Below are positions 17,770 to 26,534 of a DNA stretch of 64,000 bases, piece by piece. The notes below the pieces were generated by a model. The model searched no databases and was not told the origin of the DNA. It saw nothing but the letters and a program-made list of their open reading frames with translations. The DNA lies in contig JAUXUI010000118.1 of the NCBI GenBank assembly GCA_030681035.1, forward strand, positions 1-64,000. Reading direction: 5' to 3'. The stretch comes from Lysobacteraceae bacterium. GTDB taxonomy: Bacteria; Pseudomonadota; Gammaproteobacteria; Xanthomonadales; Xanthomonadaceae. A program made the position numbers and the translations under genes. Position 1 is the first letter of the stretch, and every line of letters begins with the position of its first letter.

Positions 17770-18648
17770 ATGAGCGTGCGTCTGTACTCGGTGCTGGGCA
17801 ACTCGCAGCGTCTGGATGGCGGTGCGATGTTCGGCAATGTGCCCAAGGCGATGTGGTTGCAATGGTTGCCAGCGGATGCTGAAAACCGCGTCAGCCTGGC
17901 CTGTCGTGCGCTTTATGCCGATGGTCTGGCGGGCAAGCGGGTTTTGTTCGAAACCGGCATTGGTGCATTCTTCGAGCCCAAACTGCGCGCGCGTTATGGT
18001 GTGCTCGAAGAGCGTCATGTATTGCTTGATAACCTTGACGCAATCGGGGTGAGCCACGAGGATATCGATGTGGTGGTGCTGAGCCACTTGCACTTCGATC
18101 ATGCCGGTGGCTTGCTTGCACCATGGCAAGAAGACACGCCGCCATGCTTGCTGTTTCCGAACGCGTGTTTTGTGGTCGGCGCCGAGCATTGGCAGCGTGC
18201 AGTGAACCCGCACCCGCGTGATCGCGCCAGTTTCATCCCCGAGTTGATGCCGTTGCTGGAGCAATCTGGTCGGCTTGAATTGGTCGACGGCGCGCATTGC
18301 CAGGCGTTGGGTGAGTCGGTTCGTTTTCATTACAGCCAGGGGCATACCCCAGGGCTGATGCTCTCGGAGCTCGTCGCTGCGCAAGGTGGCATGTTGTTTT
18401 GTGCTGATTTGATTCCCGGCATGGCATGGGTCCATGTGCCAGTTTCGATGGGTTATGATCGTTTTCCTGAACAATTGATTGAAGAAAAGCGCGCATTGCT
18501 CGATGAGTTGCTGCAACGTGGAGTGCGATTGTTTTTCACCCACGACCCAGAGTTTGCCTGCGCGTCGATTGTTCGGGATGCCAAGAATCGTTACCAAGGC
18601 GCCAACGCGCACGCGCAGTTGCACGGTTTTGAGCTGACAACACGATGA
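17770..18648 (+). CDS. MBL-fold metallo-hydrolase
   Basis: A 292-residue metallo-beta-lactamase-fold protein. The metal-binding motif HLHFDHAGG (H-x-H-x-D-H) is at about residues 109-117. Additional ligands are expected in SQGHTPG and FTHDPEFA. There is no signal peptide, so it is probably cytoplasmic. The architecture resembles AHL-lactonase/Zn-hydrolase-type enzymes, but the substrate cannot be assigned. It is 12 bases after ggt and overlaps the next gene by ATGA. Confidence 0.88.
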   Translation: MSVRLYSVLGNSQRLDGGAMFGNVPKAMWLQWLPADAENRVSLACRALYADGLAGKRVLFETGIGAFFEPKLRARYGVLEERHVLLDNLDAIGVSHEDIDVVVLSHLHFDHAGGLLAPWQEDTPPCLLFPNACFVVGAEHWQRAVNPHPRDRASFIPELMPLLEQSGRLELVDGAHCQALGESVRFHYSQGHTPGLMLSELVAAQGGMLFCADLIPGMAWVHVPVSMGYDRFPEQLIEEKRALLDELLQRGVRLFFTHDPEFACASIVRDAKNRYQGANAHAQLHGFELTTR

Positions 18649-19409
18649 CCGCCAACTTTGTGCGCTTTGCCCGACTGTTGTGTTTGCTGCTGCTATCGGC
18701 GCCAACTCTTGCGCAACCGGCCACCGAATCCGCAACGCTTGACCCGGTGGTTGGTGAGCTGGCCGCCAGTGAACCACTGATTGACCCGGACTTCGGGATT
18801 GCCGTGCGCGCACTGGGGCTGCGGCGTACTGTCGAGATGTGGCAATGGCAATTGCTCGCAGACGCGCATTCGGATGTCGCACGCTATCAGGCTATCTGGT
18901 CGCAACGGCCGATCGCTTCCGGTAGTTACGACCCGGCACACCGCAACCCGGCGATGCCGTTCATGTCGGCGCAATGGTTGTCGGGCAGTGCGCTGCTGAA
19001 CGGACAGCCGGTCAGCCCGGCGTTGCTGCAAACACTGGATGGCTGGCAGGCGCAAGCAGTCCAAGTCGATTTGTTGCCCGAAAATCTTGTCGCTATCTTT
19101 CGTGTTGAAGCCGGGCAGTTGTTTGCCGGCAATGACAGCGAGCAACCGCAAATCGGTGATTTGCGTGTTTCATGGCAATCGCTGCCCGCTGGGCCTGTAC
19201 GCGGCCTGGTGCTACTCAACGATGCCGGCTTGGCGATGGGTGAAGGTGGTGGTCTGATTCGCGGCATGGACGTGACAACTGAACTGCCAGGCTTGGCGCA
19301 GGGCGCACGCCCTGGCGCTGATCTGGCATGGTGGCTGCTGGCCGGGCTGTTGTTCGCCTTGGCTTTGCTGCTGTTGGTAGTGCTCCGCCGTGTGCGTAAA
19401 CGAAATTAA
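18645..19409 (+). CDS. TMEM43-like membrane protein (tentative)
   Basis: A 254-residue protein with an N-terminal signal/anchor ([13 protein letters not shown]) and a C-terminal transmembrane helix ([21 protein letters not shown]) followed by a basic end. The middle segment VEMWQWQ ... [22 protein letters not shown] matches the order of conserved features in bacterial TMEM43-family proteins (an aromatic-rich strand, then W..PI.S, then H.NP.MP). It is short for that family, and the match is from memory, so the assignment is tentative. It is coupled to the metallo-hydrolase gene upstream. Confidence 0.55.
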   Translation: MTANFVRFARLLCLLLLSAPTLAQPATESATLDPVVGELAASEPLIDPDFGIAVRALGLRRTVEMWQWQLLADAHSDVARYQAIWSQRPIASGSYDPAHRNPAMPFMSAQWLSGSALLNGQPVSPALLQTLDGWQAQAVQVDLLPENLVAIFRVEAGQLFAGNDSEQPQIGDLRVSWQSLPAGPVRGLVLLNDAGLAMGEGGGLIRGMDVTTELPGLAQGARPGADLAWWLLAGLLFALALLLLVVLRRVRKRN

Positions 19410-19424
19410 CTTCGGGTGTGGCCC

Positions 19425-20831
19425 ATGCGTTTGAGTGCCAACGATTTAGCTGTATCACGGCGCCGTTTTTTGCTTGCCGGCGGCAGTCTCGCTGCAACAC
19501 TGGGGCTGGGCCGTGTGGGTGAGTTGCTGGCCAGTGCCGGTGACCCGAGCAACCGTAAAAGTGCTGGCTATGGGCCGCTTGCACCGGTTCGTGACCTCAC
19601 TACCGGCCTGCCGTTGTTGACCCTGCCGGCTGGATTTGTTTATCGCAGTTTCGGTTGGGCTGGTGATGCACTGCTTGGCGGTGGAGTGTGCCCGGATGCC
19701 CATGACGGAATGGGCGTGGTTGCTGCAGATGGCGAGGTGATTACCCTGGTGCGCAATCATGAAATTGTTCGCGCCAGTGGCACTTTCGCACCTGCTGCGG
19801 CGAGTTACGATCCGTTGTGTGCGGGCGGTACGGTTACGCTTCGGTATGACAGTGCGCGCGGTGAAGTGCTAACAGCCACACCGTCGCTTTCCGGCACCCT
19901 GCAAAACTGCGCCGGAGGCGTTACGCCCTGGGGATCGTGGTTGAGTTGCGAAGAGTTTGTATCGCGCGCGGGCACTTCGTCGATACTGCAAGATGGTCAG
20001 CGCGTGTTGGCCCGCGATCACGGCTTTGTGTTTGAAGTGCCTGCGGAAGGGTTTTCCAACGCCGAGCCCATCATCGGGATGGGGCAGTTCCGCCACGAAG
20101 CCGCCAGCGTGCATGCCAGCAGCGGTATCGCATATCTGACAGAAGATCATGCTCCTGATGCGGGTTTTTATCGTTTTATCCCGCGTGTTACGGGTAATCT
20201 GCATGGCGGTGGCCGCCTGCAAATGCTGGCAGTCAAAGGGCAGGGGGATTTGCGTCATGGCATGCGCGTGGGCGCGCTGCTGCCAGTGCATTGGGTCGAT
20301 ATTGAGCATCCTGAGCGTGGCGTCGATGCTGAGGGCGGCATTACCGGTGTGCTCAATCAGGGAGTGGCTGCGGGTGGGTCGCGCTTTACCCGTCTGGAGG
20401 GCTGCATAGCAACCGATGCGGTGGTGTATTTCACCTCGACTGATGGTGGCGATCTGGCGGCAGGGCAGGTATGGGGTTATTACCCGGATCGACAAGTGCT
20501 GGTACTGATTTACGAATCCACAGATCGTGCCGTGCTCGATTACCCCGATAATGTGGTGCTCAGCCCACGTGGCGGGCTGATCCTGTGTCAGGATTCTGCG
20601 GGTGAAGCGGTGGTGGAGAAGCTGCACGGGCTAACAGCGCAGGGTGAGGTATTCGAGTTCGCCGGCAACAATGTGGTGCTCAACGGTGAGCGTGGTTTTG
20701 TTGGCGATTTTCGCGCCCAGGAGTGGGCCGGGGCCTGTTTTTCACCTGACGGACGATGGTTGTTTGCCAATATCTACCGTCCCGGTTTCAGTGTTGCCAT
20801 TACCGGCCCGTGGCAGATGGGCTTGATCTGA
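19425..20831 (+). CDS. PhoX-like (DUF839) Tat-exported protein
   Basis: A 468-residue protein with a twin-arginine signal (SRRRFLLAGGSLAATLGLG), so it is folded before export. The mature part has the PhoX/DUF839 layout: TLPAGFVYRSFGWAGD, DGMGVVAADGEVITLVRNHE, CAGGVTPWGSWLSCEE, GQFRHEAASVH, and the C-terminal FSPDGRWLFANIYRPGFSVAITGPW. PhoX-type proteins are Ca/Fe-dependent phosphatases; many DUF839 relatives are uncharacterised. I chose ATG 19425 over a GTG nine bases upstream. No phosphate-box promoter could be recognised. Confidence 0.85.
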   Translation: MRLSANDLAVSRRRFLLAGGSLAATLGLGRVGELLASAGDPSNRKSAGYGPLAPVRDLTTGLPLLTLPAGFVYRSFGWAGDALLGGGVCPDAHDGMGVVAADGEVITLVRNHEIVRASGTFAPAAASYDPLCAGGTVTLRYDSARGEVLTATPSLSGTLQNCAGGVTPWGSWLSCEEFVSRAGTSSILQDGQRVLARDHGFVFEVPAEGFSNAEPIIGMGQFRHEAASVHASSGIAYLTEDHAPDAGFYRFIPRVTGNLHGGGRLQMLAVKGQGDLRHGMRVGALLPVHWVDIEHPERGVDAEGGITGVLNQGVAAGGSRFTRLEGCIATDAVVYFTSTDGGDLAAGQVWGYYPDRQVLVLIYESTDRAVLDYPDNVVLSPRGGLILCQDSAGEAVVEKLHGLTAQGEVFEFAGNNVVLNGERGFVGDFRAQEWAGACFSPDGRWLFANIYRPGFSVAITGPWQMGLI

Positions 20832-20841
20832 GGAGTTACCC

Positions 20842-21225
20842 ATGCAACTGACTGCTTCCATTTACGTAGCCCTCTCGGCACTTTTGGTGCTGGCATTGGC
20901 GGCGCAAGTCATCCTCTTGCGTCGCAGCAAGCGTATCGGCCTCGGTGATGGCGGTGACACCCGTCTTGCCTGCGCCATCCGCGCCCATGCCAACGCGTTG
21001 GAAAACCTGCCGCTGGTGCTGTTGCTGCTGGTCTTGTTTGAACTGGAAGGAGCCGGCTCAACCGCGATACACGCTTACGGTGCCACCCTGCTGTTCGCTC
21101 GGCTTTGGCACTGCGTGGGCCTTTCCGGGTCTGCTGGTACTTCGGCAGGGCGCTTTTACGGCACGGTTTTGACGTGGCTGGTTTTGATCGGCTTGAGCAC
21201 ACAGTTGCTGATCAAGGCGATCTGA
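20842..21225 (+). CDS. MAPEG family membrane protein
   Basis: A 127-residue protein with four hydrophobic helices. The family signature RAHANALENLPLVLLLLVLF follows the first loop (GLGDGGD). MAPEG proteins include glutathione-dependent enzymes of eicosanoid metabolism; bacterial members such as YecN-type proteins are poorly characterised. It starts 10 bases after the PhoX-like stop with GAGGAG, so it is the last gene of that unit. Confidence 0.9.
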   Translation: MQLTASIYVALSALLVLALAAQVILLRRSKRIGLGDGGDTRLACAIRAHANALENLPLVLLLLVLFELEGAGSTAIHAYGATLLFARLWHCVGLSGSAGTSAGRFYGTVLTWLVLIGLSTQLLIKAI

Positions 21226-21228
21226 GCG

Positions 21229-21256
21229 GCTCGCTGTAGCCATCGCCACAGCGAGC
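21229..21256. terminator. Bidirectional hairpin between convergent genes
   Basis: A 9-bp stem (GCTCGCTGT / ACAGCGAGC) with a 10-nt loop, three bases after the MAPEG stop and 31 bases before the end of the convergent Crp/Fnr-type gene. A weak T-rich run (TTGTTT) follows on the plus strand. Confidence 0.55.
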
Positions 21257-21287
21257 GCTTGTTTGCTGAGTGGATGCTGCAAGAATA

Positions 21288-21965
21288 TCAGCGAACCGGA
21301 TCGATCGGTGTCAGCAAAGTGATGGTGCCGCGGCCAAGCTCGATGTTGCCGGACTTTTCCATGGTCTTGAGCAGGCGACTGATCACCTCGCGGGTGCTGC
21401 CCAGCTCGTGTGCAAGCTCTTGATGGGTGACGCGGATATTGGTCGAGCCTGAAGCGCGCACAACATCTTCAAGGTGCCGTTCAATGCGCGTTTGCAGGCG
21501 CTCGAAAGTGACTTCTTCGACGAGGCTCAGCATTTTGATGACATAGCTGGACATCGAGCCCATCACAAAGGTACGGAAGCCCGATGAATGCGCCAATAAC
21601 CGCTCGAAATGCACTGCGGGTATGCGCAGCACCAGCACATCACCTTCACCGGCAACATCCGCGTAAAGGCGGTTGCGCGCACTCATGAATGCCAGGCTGA
21701 GCATGCACATTTCGCCAGCGCGCACGCGATACATGCTGAAGATCCGGCCATCATCGGAACGGGAACGTACTTTCAGGGTGCCGGAAAGTACAAGCCCAAA
21801 GTGTTCTACATCATCGCTGCACATATTCATTGACGCGCCATCGGGCAGGCGCATCACATGTGCTGCTTCGATCGCCGCCAGCCATGTGGGATCGGAAATC
21901 TGTGCCAATCCCGGCGTGGACCGGGCAAGCTGTTTGGCATTGAATGTTTCCACTTCGTCTCTCAT
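21288..21965 (-). CDS. Crp/Fnr-family transcriptional regulator
   Basis: A 225-residue regulator with an N-terminal cyclic-nucleotide-binding-like beta-barrel (DDVEHFGLVLSGTLKVRSRSDDGRIFSMYRVRAGEMCML). A dimerisation helix and a C-terminal winged helix-turn-helix follow (VTHQELAHELGSTREVISRLLKTMEKSG). There is no N-terminal four-Cys cluster of the FNR type, so the signal is unknown. Start: ATG at 21965 with AGGGGCG upstream. An in-frame start 16 codons earlier lacks one. It lies 231 bases downstream of the degenerate nuclease-fold gene, in the same direction. Confidence 0.88.
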   Translation of the reverse strand: MRDEVETFNAKQLARSTPGLAQISDPTWLAAIEAAHVMRLPDGASMNMCSDDVEHFGLVLSGTLKVRSRSDDGRIFSMYRVRAGEMCMLSLAFMSARNRLYADVAGEGDVLVLRIPAVHFERLLAHSSGFRTFVMGSMSSYVIKMLSLVEEVTFERLQTRIERHLEDVVRASGSTNIRVTHQELAHELGSTREVISRLLKTMEKSGNIELGRGTITLLTPIDPVR

Positions 21966-22196
21966 CGGTAACGCCCCTGTTGCGATACGACGTGCAGCTT
22001 GGTCCAGCAACAATCAAACGGCCCCCGCCGCTTGACTCCATCTGACTGAGAGTGGGCCTTTCAATGTAATTTCGGCTTGTCTCATCAAGCAAAACCTTAT
22101 CTGCTCAAGCAGACCCATCGTGCTCCGAATGTCAGATCAAACGCCAATCCCTGCTGTTTACGGCCATTCACACCCAATGCAAAGTACGCGATGACT

Positions 22197-22682
22197 TCAC
22201 TCGGTACACCACGGTGTAGCACGATCCGTGCCAGATGGCCGGGCAAAGCCTTTTTCGAGCAGGGCATCGACCAGACTCCCTTGCTCGGTGTAAGCCACGG
22301 CAACGGCATTCTCGCTGGCTGTGTCGGCCATCTCGATATTGTGAACTTCGCTCGATTCAGCGCCTTTGAAGAAGGACTGGGTGAATGCCTTGGCCTTGGC
22401 CGCAAGTTTTTGCTCGCAGGCAGGAGCGCGGATACCGTCACTTGGAATATCGATACCCGGCTGGGTTATGACAAAGTTGCGTTCAAAGCCTGGCCACACC
22501 GCCGCATTGACGTAAAACGTCTTCGCATCGCGAACTTCGATGACTGCGATTGGATACACACCGGGATAAGCGATAAAGCTCGCAGCAAGAGATGATGCTG
22601 CAAATCCCAAGGCGGCTACGGTGAAGAGTGCGCGTTTCGTCTTCGCATAAGCAAATGAGGAAGTTGACACATTATTGGACAT
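22197..22682 (-). CDS. Exported SNase-fold protein lacking catalytic residues (tentative)
   Basis: A 161-residue protein with an N-terminal signal-like segment (RALFTVAALGFAASSLAA). The mature part follows the thermonuclease (SNase-like OB) pattern: VIEVRDAKTFYVNAAVWPGF, then a GIDIPSDG turn where active members have DTPE, then an ACEQKLAAKAKAFTQSFF helix, then AVAYTEQGSLVDALLEKGFARP. The active-site Arg/Glu residues of true nucleases are not at the expected places, so it is probably not a nuclease. Start: ATG at 22682 preceded by AGGAGG. The gap 22683-23084 upstream (402 bases) holds nothing that I can support beyond two divergent promoters. Confidence 0.55.
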   Translation of the reverse strand: MSNNVSTSSFAYAKTKRALFTVAALGFAASSLAASFIAYPGVYPIAVIEVRDAKTFYVNAAVWPGFERNFVITQPGIDIPSDGIRAPACEQKLAAKAKAFTQSFFKGAESSEVHNIEMADTASENAVAVAYTEQGSLVDALLEKGFARPSGTDRATPWCTE

Positions 22683-23084
22683 TGGATGACCTCCTGCGCA
22701 TTACCCGACTGTATCGGCAGGCTTGCGCATTACTTGAATGATTTCGATATGCAACGATGTGCGGGCGCACCAATCCATGGTTCGAGCGACTTCCCCGTCG
22801 CTTTCGCATACATGCTTCCAGTGGGGAGCGTACGGATAACCTGCGATGCGCGTATGTGACCCATGTCACCGAACCAGCCTTGCGCGTGTTGGCGCTATCG
22901 GCTGGTGTTCGTAGCCCAACGGTACGACCTCCAAATTGCCAGTGCTTGCGAAATCAAGTACAGCATAAAGTAGCGTGGCAATTGAGATGATTTCATGACG
23001 AAAGATGATGATCGATCGCGCTCGGCACGGTAGTGCCATAGGTCATTGCCCTACACTTGGGCTTTGCAAACACACACAATCGCT

Positions 23085-23969
23085 ATGCTCACCAACTGGC
23101 TCGGCCCTTTTCGCCTGATGTTCGCTGCTGCGGCATTCATCCTCAGCACCCTCGCGCACACCATCCCTCTAATCGCGTTGGCAGTATTCAAGCTCGCATT
23201 GCCGGTGCGCGCATGGCGGCTGGCGCTGGGCAGGGTGCTGGTGATGTTGGCCGAGAGCTGGATTGCGATCAACAGCCTTTTGATCGAAAAGCTGACGCCA
23301 ACGCACATCGCGATTACTGGCGAGGGCATTGATGGCCTTGTCCCCGATGCCAGCTACCTCGTGCTTTGCAACCATCAAAGCTGGGTCGATATCCCGGTGC
23401 TGCAATACACACTCAATCACAAGGCACCCCTGCTGCGCTTCTTCCTCAAGCAACAATTGATATGGGTCCCCTTCCTGGGGCTTGCATGGTGGGCGCTGGA
23501 TTTTCCATTCATGCGGCGGCATTCGCGCGAAGCCATCGCGCGCAAGCCCGAATTGGCGGTGGTTGACGTGGAAGCAACACGGCGCGCCTGTCGGCGATTC
23601 CGCGACACACCGGTTGCGGTAATGAACTTTGTCGAAGGAACCCGCTTCACCGTGGCCAAGCAGCAGGCGCAGTCGTCGCCGTTCCAGCACTTGTTGCGAC
23701 CGAAAGCTGGCGGTGTGACACAAGTTTTTTCTGCAATGGGTGATTTGTTGCAAGGCGTGCTCGACGTCACCATTGTCTATCCGCAGGGCAGCCCGAGCGT
23801 GATCGATCTGTTTGCGGGCCGTGTACAGACGATAGCGGTTGATGTGCGGTTGCGCACTATTCCGGAGTCATTGCGCAGCGGTGGCGAGGATGCACGGGCA
23901 AAAGCGGAGTTGCGCGATTGGCTGAATACGCTATGGCGCGAAAAAGACTGGTTGATTGGGCAAAAATGA
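23085..23969 (+). CDS. YihG-like 1-acyl-glycerol-phosphate acyltransferase
   Basis: A 294-residue PlsC-family membrane acyltransferase. The catalytic motif is NHQSWVD (NHx4D) and the acceptor-binding motif is FVEGTRFT. KQQLIWVPFLGLAWWALDFPFMRR and YPQGSPSVIDLFAGR are typical of the YihG/YihG-like branch, which makes phosphatidic acid from lysophosphatidic acid with particular acyl chains. One or two N-terminal hydrophobic segments anchor it in the inner membrane. Start: ATG at 23085 (MLTNWLGPFR); the upstream in-frame start has no better ribosome site. Confidence 0.9.
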   Translation: MLTNWLGPFRLMFAAAAFILSTLAHTIPLIALAVFKLALPVRAWRLALGRVLVMLAESWIAINSLLIEKLTPTHIAITGEGIDGLVPDASYLVLCNHQSWVDIPVLQYTLNHKAPLLRFFLKQQLIWVPFLGLAWWALDFPFMRRHSREAIARKPELAVVDVEATRRACRRFRDTPVAVMNFVEGTRFTVAKQQAQSSPFQHLLRPKAGGVTQVFSAMGDLLQGVLDVTIVYPQGSPSVIDLFAGRVQTIAVDVRLRTIPESLRSGGEDARAKAELRDWLNTLWREKDWLIGQK

Positions 23970-24034
23970 TGGGTGGCGCCAACCGCTGCAATGGGCTCGC
24001 TGTGTAGCGAGCAGAGCCGATTCGCCCCGCACCC

Positions 24035-24229
24035 TCAGCCGAACCGGCTGACCGCTGACAGCCGTCTTGGCTCTCCTGCCGTTGCCCGGTCAAGGCGGCG
24101 CTGCATCTCGGCGTCCAACTCCAGGAACTCGTCGCTGAGCGCATCACCGCTGGCCGCAAGTTCAAACAGACGGCCTACCAACGCATCGTCACTGAGCGAT
24201 GGGTTGGGGAAGTTCAGTACGTTGGTCAT
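24035..24229 (-). CDS. Small hypothetical protein
   Basis: A 64-residue acidic, helical protein (SDDALVGRLFELAASGDALSDEFLELDAEMQRRL) with a basic C-terminus. Start ATG at 24229 with a GGGGGTTGACGC stretch upstream. The periodic pattern, amphipathic helix and sensible start suggest a real gene. No family recognised. Confidence 0.5.
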   Translation of the reverse strand: MTNVLNFPNPSLSDDALVGRLFELAASGDALSDEFLELDAEMQRRLDRATAGEPRRLSAVSRFG

Positions 24230-24385
24230 GCGCGTCAACCCCCAGGTTGCTTTTAATCGTTGACGGGAACTTGCAGCTTCTGTGCCAGAATCCAAAGCGT
24301 GTAAAATCAGCGGCTCAGGGTTTTCGGCGGAGTGCGCGAAGCGCTGGGTTCGGCGTTAAGTGACGCATTGCGTCAGTGCTTGCGC

Positions 24386-25279
24386 TCAATTGACTTGTGG
24401 CCAGGCCAGCGTGCCGTCGATCACCAGCGCGCAGTGCCCACCAACCCAGACCTGCCCGTTGCCCTGGACACGTAAGCTCAGCATGGCGTCACGGCCCATC
24501 TCGCGCCCCTGGCTTGCCCGGTAACCCCGGCTTAGCGCGCCGTGTGGCTCCAGCTGCGCGATGTAGGCGGCGATCAGCGCGTTGGCGGCACCCGAAGCGG
24601 GGTCCTCGACAATGCCGGCACCGGCAGGAAAGGCTCGCACCACCAGTTCAAACGCCGGGTCATGGCTGCGTGCGAACAGGCACAGGCCAAGGGTCTGGCT
24701 ACGCTGCGCCAGCGCAGCGATATCCGCGAAAGGCGGCTTCCATGCGCGCAACTGTTGCTCGTCTGCCAGTTCTGCCAGCCACCAGCGACGACCACCGCTG
24801 ACCAGCCCCGGCGGTAATGCACCCAGCGTCAGCCCATCCAATAGCTGTTCGACCGCCAGCATGTCCGTGTGGGTAGCCAGTTCAATATGTGCAGCGGGCA
24901 CTGCAACCGACAACATCGGGCACTGCGGCTCGCCATCAACGGCAATTGGCAACAGGCCGGCATCACATTGCTGTATCAATTGCCCGTCATGCGCTACACA
25001 AAAACCACTGTGCAGCGCAGCAAACGCTGAGCCAATGCTGGGGTGACCAGCAAACGCAATTTCCTTGCCGGGTGTGAAAGTTCGCAAGCGATAGCTGGCG
25101 CCGGGCTCGCTGGGCGGCAGTACAAAAGTGGTTTCAACCAGATTGGTCCAGGTGGCGAAGCCCTGCATGCGTTCGCTCGGCCAGTCATCGGCACCCAGCA
25201 CTACACCGAGTGGGTTGCCACGGCCAGCTTGCTTGGCAAAAACATCCAGTTGCAGGTAGTGACAGGTTTCATTCGGCAT
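24386..25279 (-). CDS. PhzF-family isomerase/epimerase-like protein
   Basis: A 297-residue protein of the PhzF superfamily (diaminopimelate-epimerase-like fold). Near the N-terminus QLDVFAKQAGRGNPLGVVL precedes ETTFVLPP and the motif RLRTFTPGKEIAFAGHPSIGSA. The C-terminal domain carries EDPASGAANALIAAYI. PhzF itself isomerises a phenazine precursor, but most members act in unknown reactions, and no phenazine genes are here. Start: ATG at 25279 (MPNETCHYLQLDVF). It is divergent from the GST gene. Confidence 0.9.
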   Translation of the reverse strand: MPNETCHYLQLDVFAKQAGRGNPLGVVLGADDWPSERMQGFATWTNLVETTFVLPPSEPGASYRLRTFTPGKEIAFAGHPSIGSAFAALHSGFCVAHDGQLIQQCDAGLLPIAVDGEPQCPMLSVAVPAAHIELATHTDMLAVEQLLDGLTLGALPPGLVSGGRRWWLAELADEQQLRAWKPPFADIAALAQRSQTLGLCLFARSHDPAFELVVRAFPAGAGIVEDPASGAANALIAAYIAQLEPHGALSRGYRASQGREMGRDAMLSLRVQGNGQVWVGGHCALVIDGTLAWPQVN

Positions 25280-25359
25280 GGCGGGATTTTCAGCGTTGAC
25301 GGGGCAGGGTATTGTGAGCGACTGATTGCCAACGTGCCATTGCCCAAAGGCCCACACCC

Positions 25360-26046
25360 ATGATCACCGTGCATCACCTCGAAAACTCACGCTCGCAGCG
25401 TGTGCTCTGGCTGCTGGAGGAGCTGGCGCTGCCGTATACCGTGAAGCATTACTCCCGCGATCCGCAGACCATGTTGGCGCCCGAATCGCTGCGTGCCATC
25501 CATCCACTGGGCAAATCGCCAGTGATCAGCGACGATGGCCGGCTGGTTGCCGAATCCGGCGCCATCATCGAGTATCTTGTGGCCCGCTACGGACAACAAC
25601 GGTTACCGCCACCGGCAGGCGAGGATGAGCGCCTGCGTTACACCTACTGGCTACACTATGCCGAAGGTTCGGCGATGATGCCGTTGTTGCTCGGGCTGGT
25701 ATTCCGGCGCCTGCCACGGGGGCCGATGCCGTTTTTTCTGCGTCCGCTGGTACGGCGCATTTCGGCACAAGTGATGCAACGCTACGTGGCGCCGCAGATC
25801 GCCCTGCATCTGGATTACATGGAAGCCCAGTTGGGCGCCTCACCGTGGTTTGCCGGCGAACAATTCAGCGCGGCGGATATCCAGATCAGCTTTCCCATCG
25901 AAGGCGCCGAAGCCGCGGGCGTGCTGGGCTCCAACCGTCCCAACCTGAGCGGTTTTCTTGCGCGTATCCGCGCTCGTCCGGCGTATCAACGCGCGCTGGA
26001 GAAAGGCGGCCCGTTCGTGTTGGGTGAGCGGATTGGTGAGGAGTGA
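25360..26046 (+). CDS. Glutathione S-transferase
   Basis: A 228-residue protein. The N-terminal thioredoxin-fold domain is VHHLENSRSQRVLWLLEELALPY...HPLGKSPVISDDGRLVAESGAIIEYL, where the Ser of NSRSQR is the usual catalytic position in beta/zeta-like bacterial GSTs. An all-helical C-terminal domain has the conserved FSAADIQISFPIE. It is cytoplasmic; the substrate is unknown. A DoxX-type gene follows after four bases. Confidence 0.92.
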   Translation: MITVHHLENSRSQRVLWLLEELALPYTVKHYSRDPQTMLAPESLRAIHPLGKSPVISDDGRLVAESGAIIEYLVARYGQQRLPPPAGEDERLRYTYWLHYAEGSAMMPLLLGLVFRRLPRGPMPFFLRPLVRRISAQVMQRYVAPQIALHLDYMEAQLGASPWFAGEQFSAADIQISFPIEGAEAAGVLGSNRPNLSGFLARIRARPAYQRALEKGGPFVLGERIGEE

Positions 26047-26050
26047 TGTC

Positions 26051-26497
26051 ATGAACAAGCCTGGATTGCTGCCGGATTGGCAGATCGCAACGGTGTTTGT
26101 GCGTTTCATCCTCGCCATCCTTTTCGTGATGGCTGGCTGGTGGAAAGTGTTCGTGCTCACGCCGATGGCGCATGCCGAGCAATTTTTCATTGGTTGGTTT
26201 GCCGATAGCTGGATTCCCGACGCGCTGCTCTGGTCGCTCGGTTTGGGTATTCCATTTGTCGAGTTGGCCGCAGGCATAACACTGCTTTTGGGCTGGCGAC
26301 TGCGCGAGACGCTGGTGACACTTGCTGTGTTGTTGATCGTCACAACCTACGGCCATGCGCTGAAAGAAGCGTTGTTCAACATTGATGGCCACACGTTCAC
26401 CCGTTCGGTGCTGATCATTTTCCTGCTGGTGTCGCCAATTGGCGCCGATCACTGGACGCTGGATCGCCATCTTGCGCGCCGTCTGGCAAAACAGTGA
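26051..26497 (+). CDS. DoxX-family membrane protein
   Basis: A 148-residue protein with four hydrophobic helices. VRFILAILFVMAGWWKVF and GIPFVELAAGITLLLGWRLRETL are DoxX/MauE-like features. The family is tied to redox reactions at the membrane but lacks a uniform function. Start: ATG at 26051 preceded by GGTGAGGAG that overlaps the GST stop, so it is co-translated with GST. Confidence 0.85.
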   Translation: MNKPGLLPDWQIATVFVRFILAILFVMAGWWKVFVLTPMAHAEQFFIGWFADSWIPDALLWSLGLGIPFVELAAGITLLLGWRLRETLVTLAVLLIVTTYGHALKEALFNIDGHTFTRSVLIIFLLVSPIGADHWTLDRHLARRLAKQ

Positions 26498-26534
26498 GTG
26501 ACATGGCCTCTGCGCTGTGCCAGCATGCGCGCCC

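Noticed and set aside
17617-18882. A 421-codon open frame on the minus strand
   Set aside because: Antisense to the end of ggt and to the metallo-hydrolase; no protein family features.
24386-25279. Phenazine synthesis gene phzF
   Set aside because: The superfamily match is good, but no other phenazine gene is present, so only the family is called.
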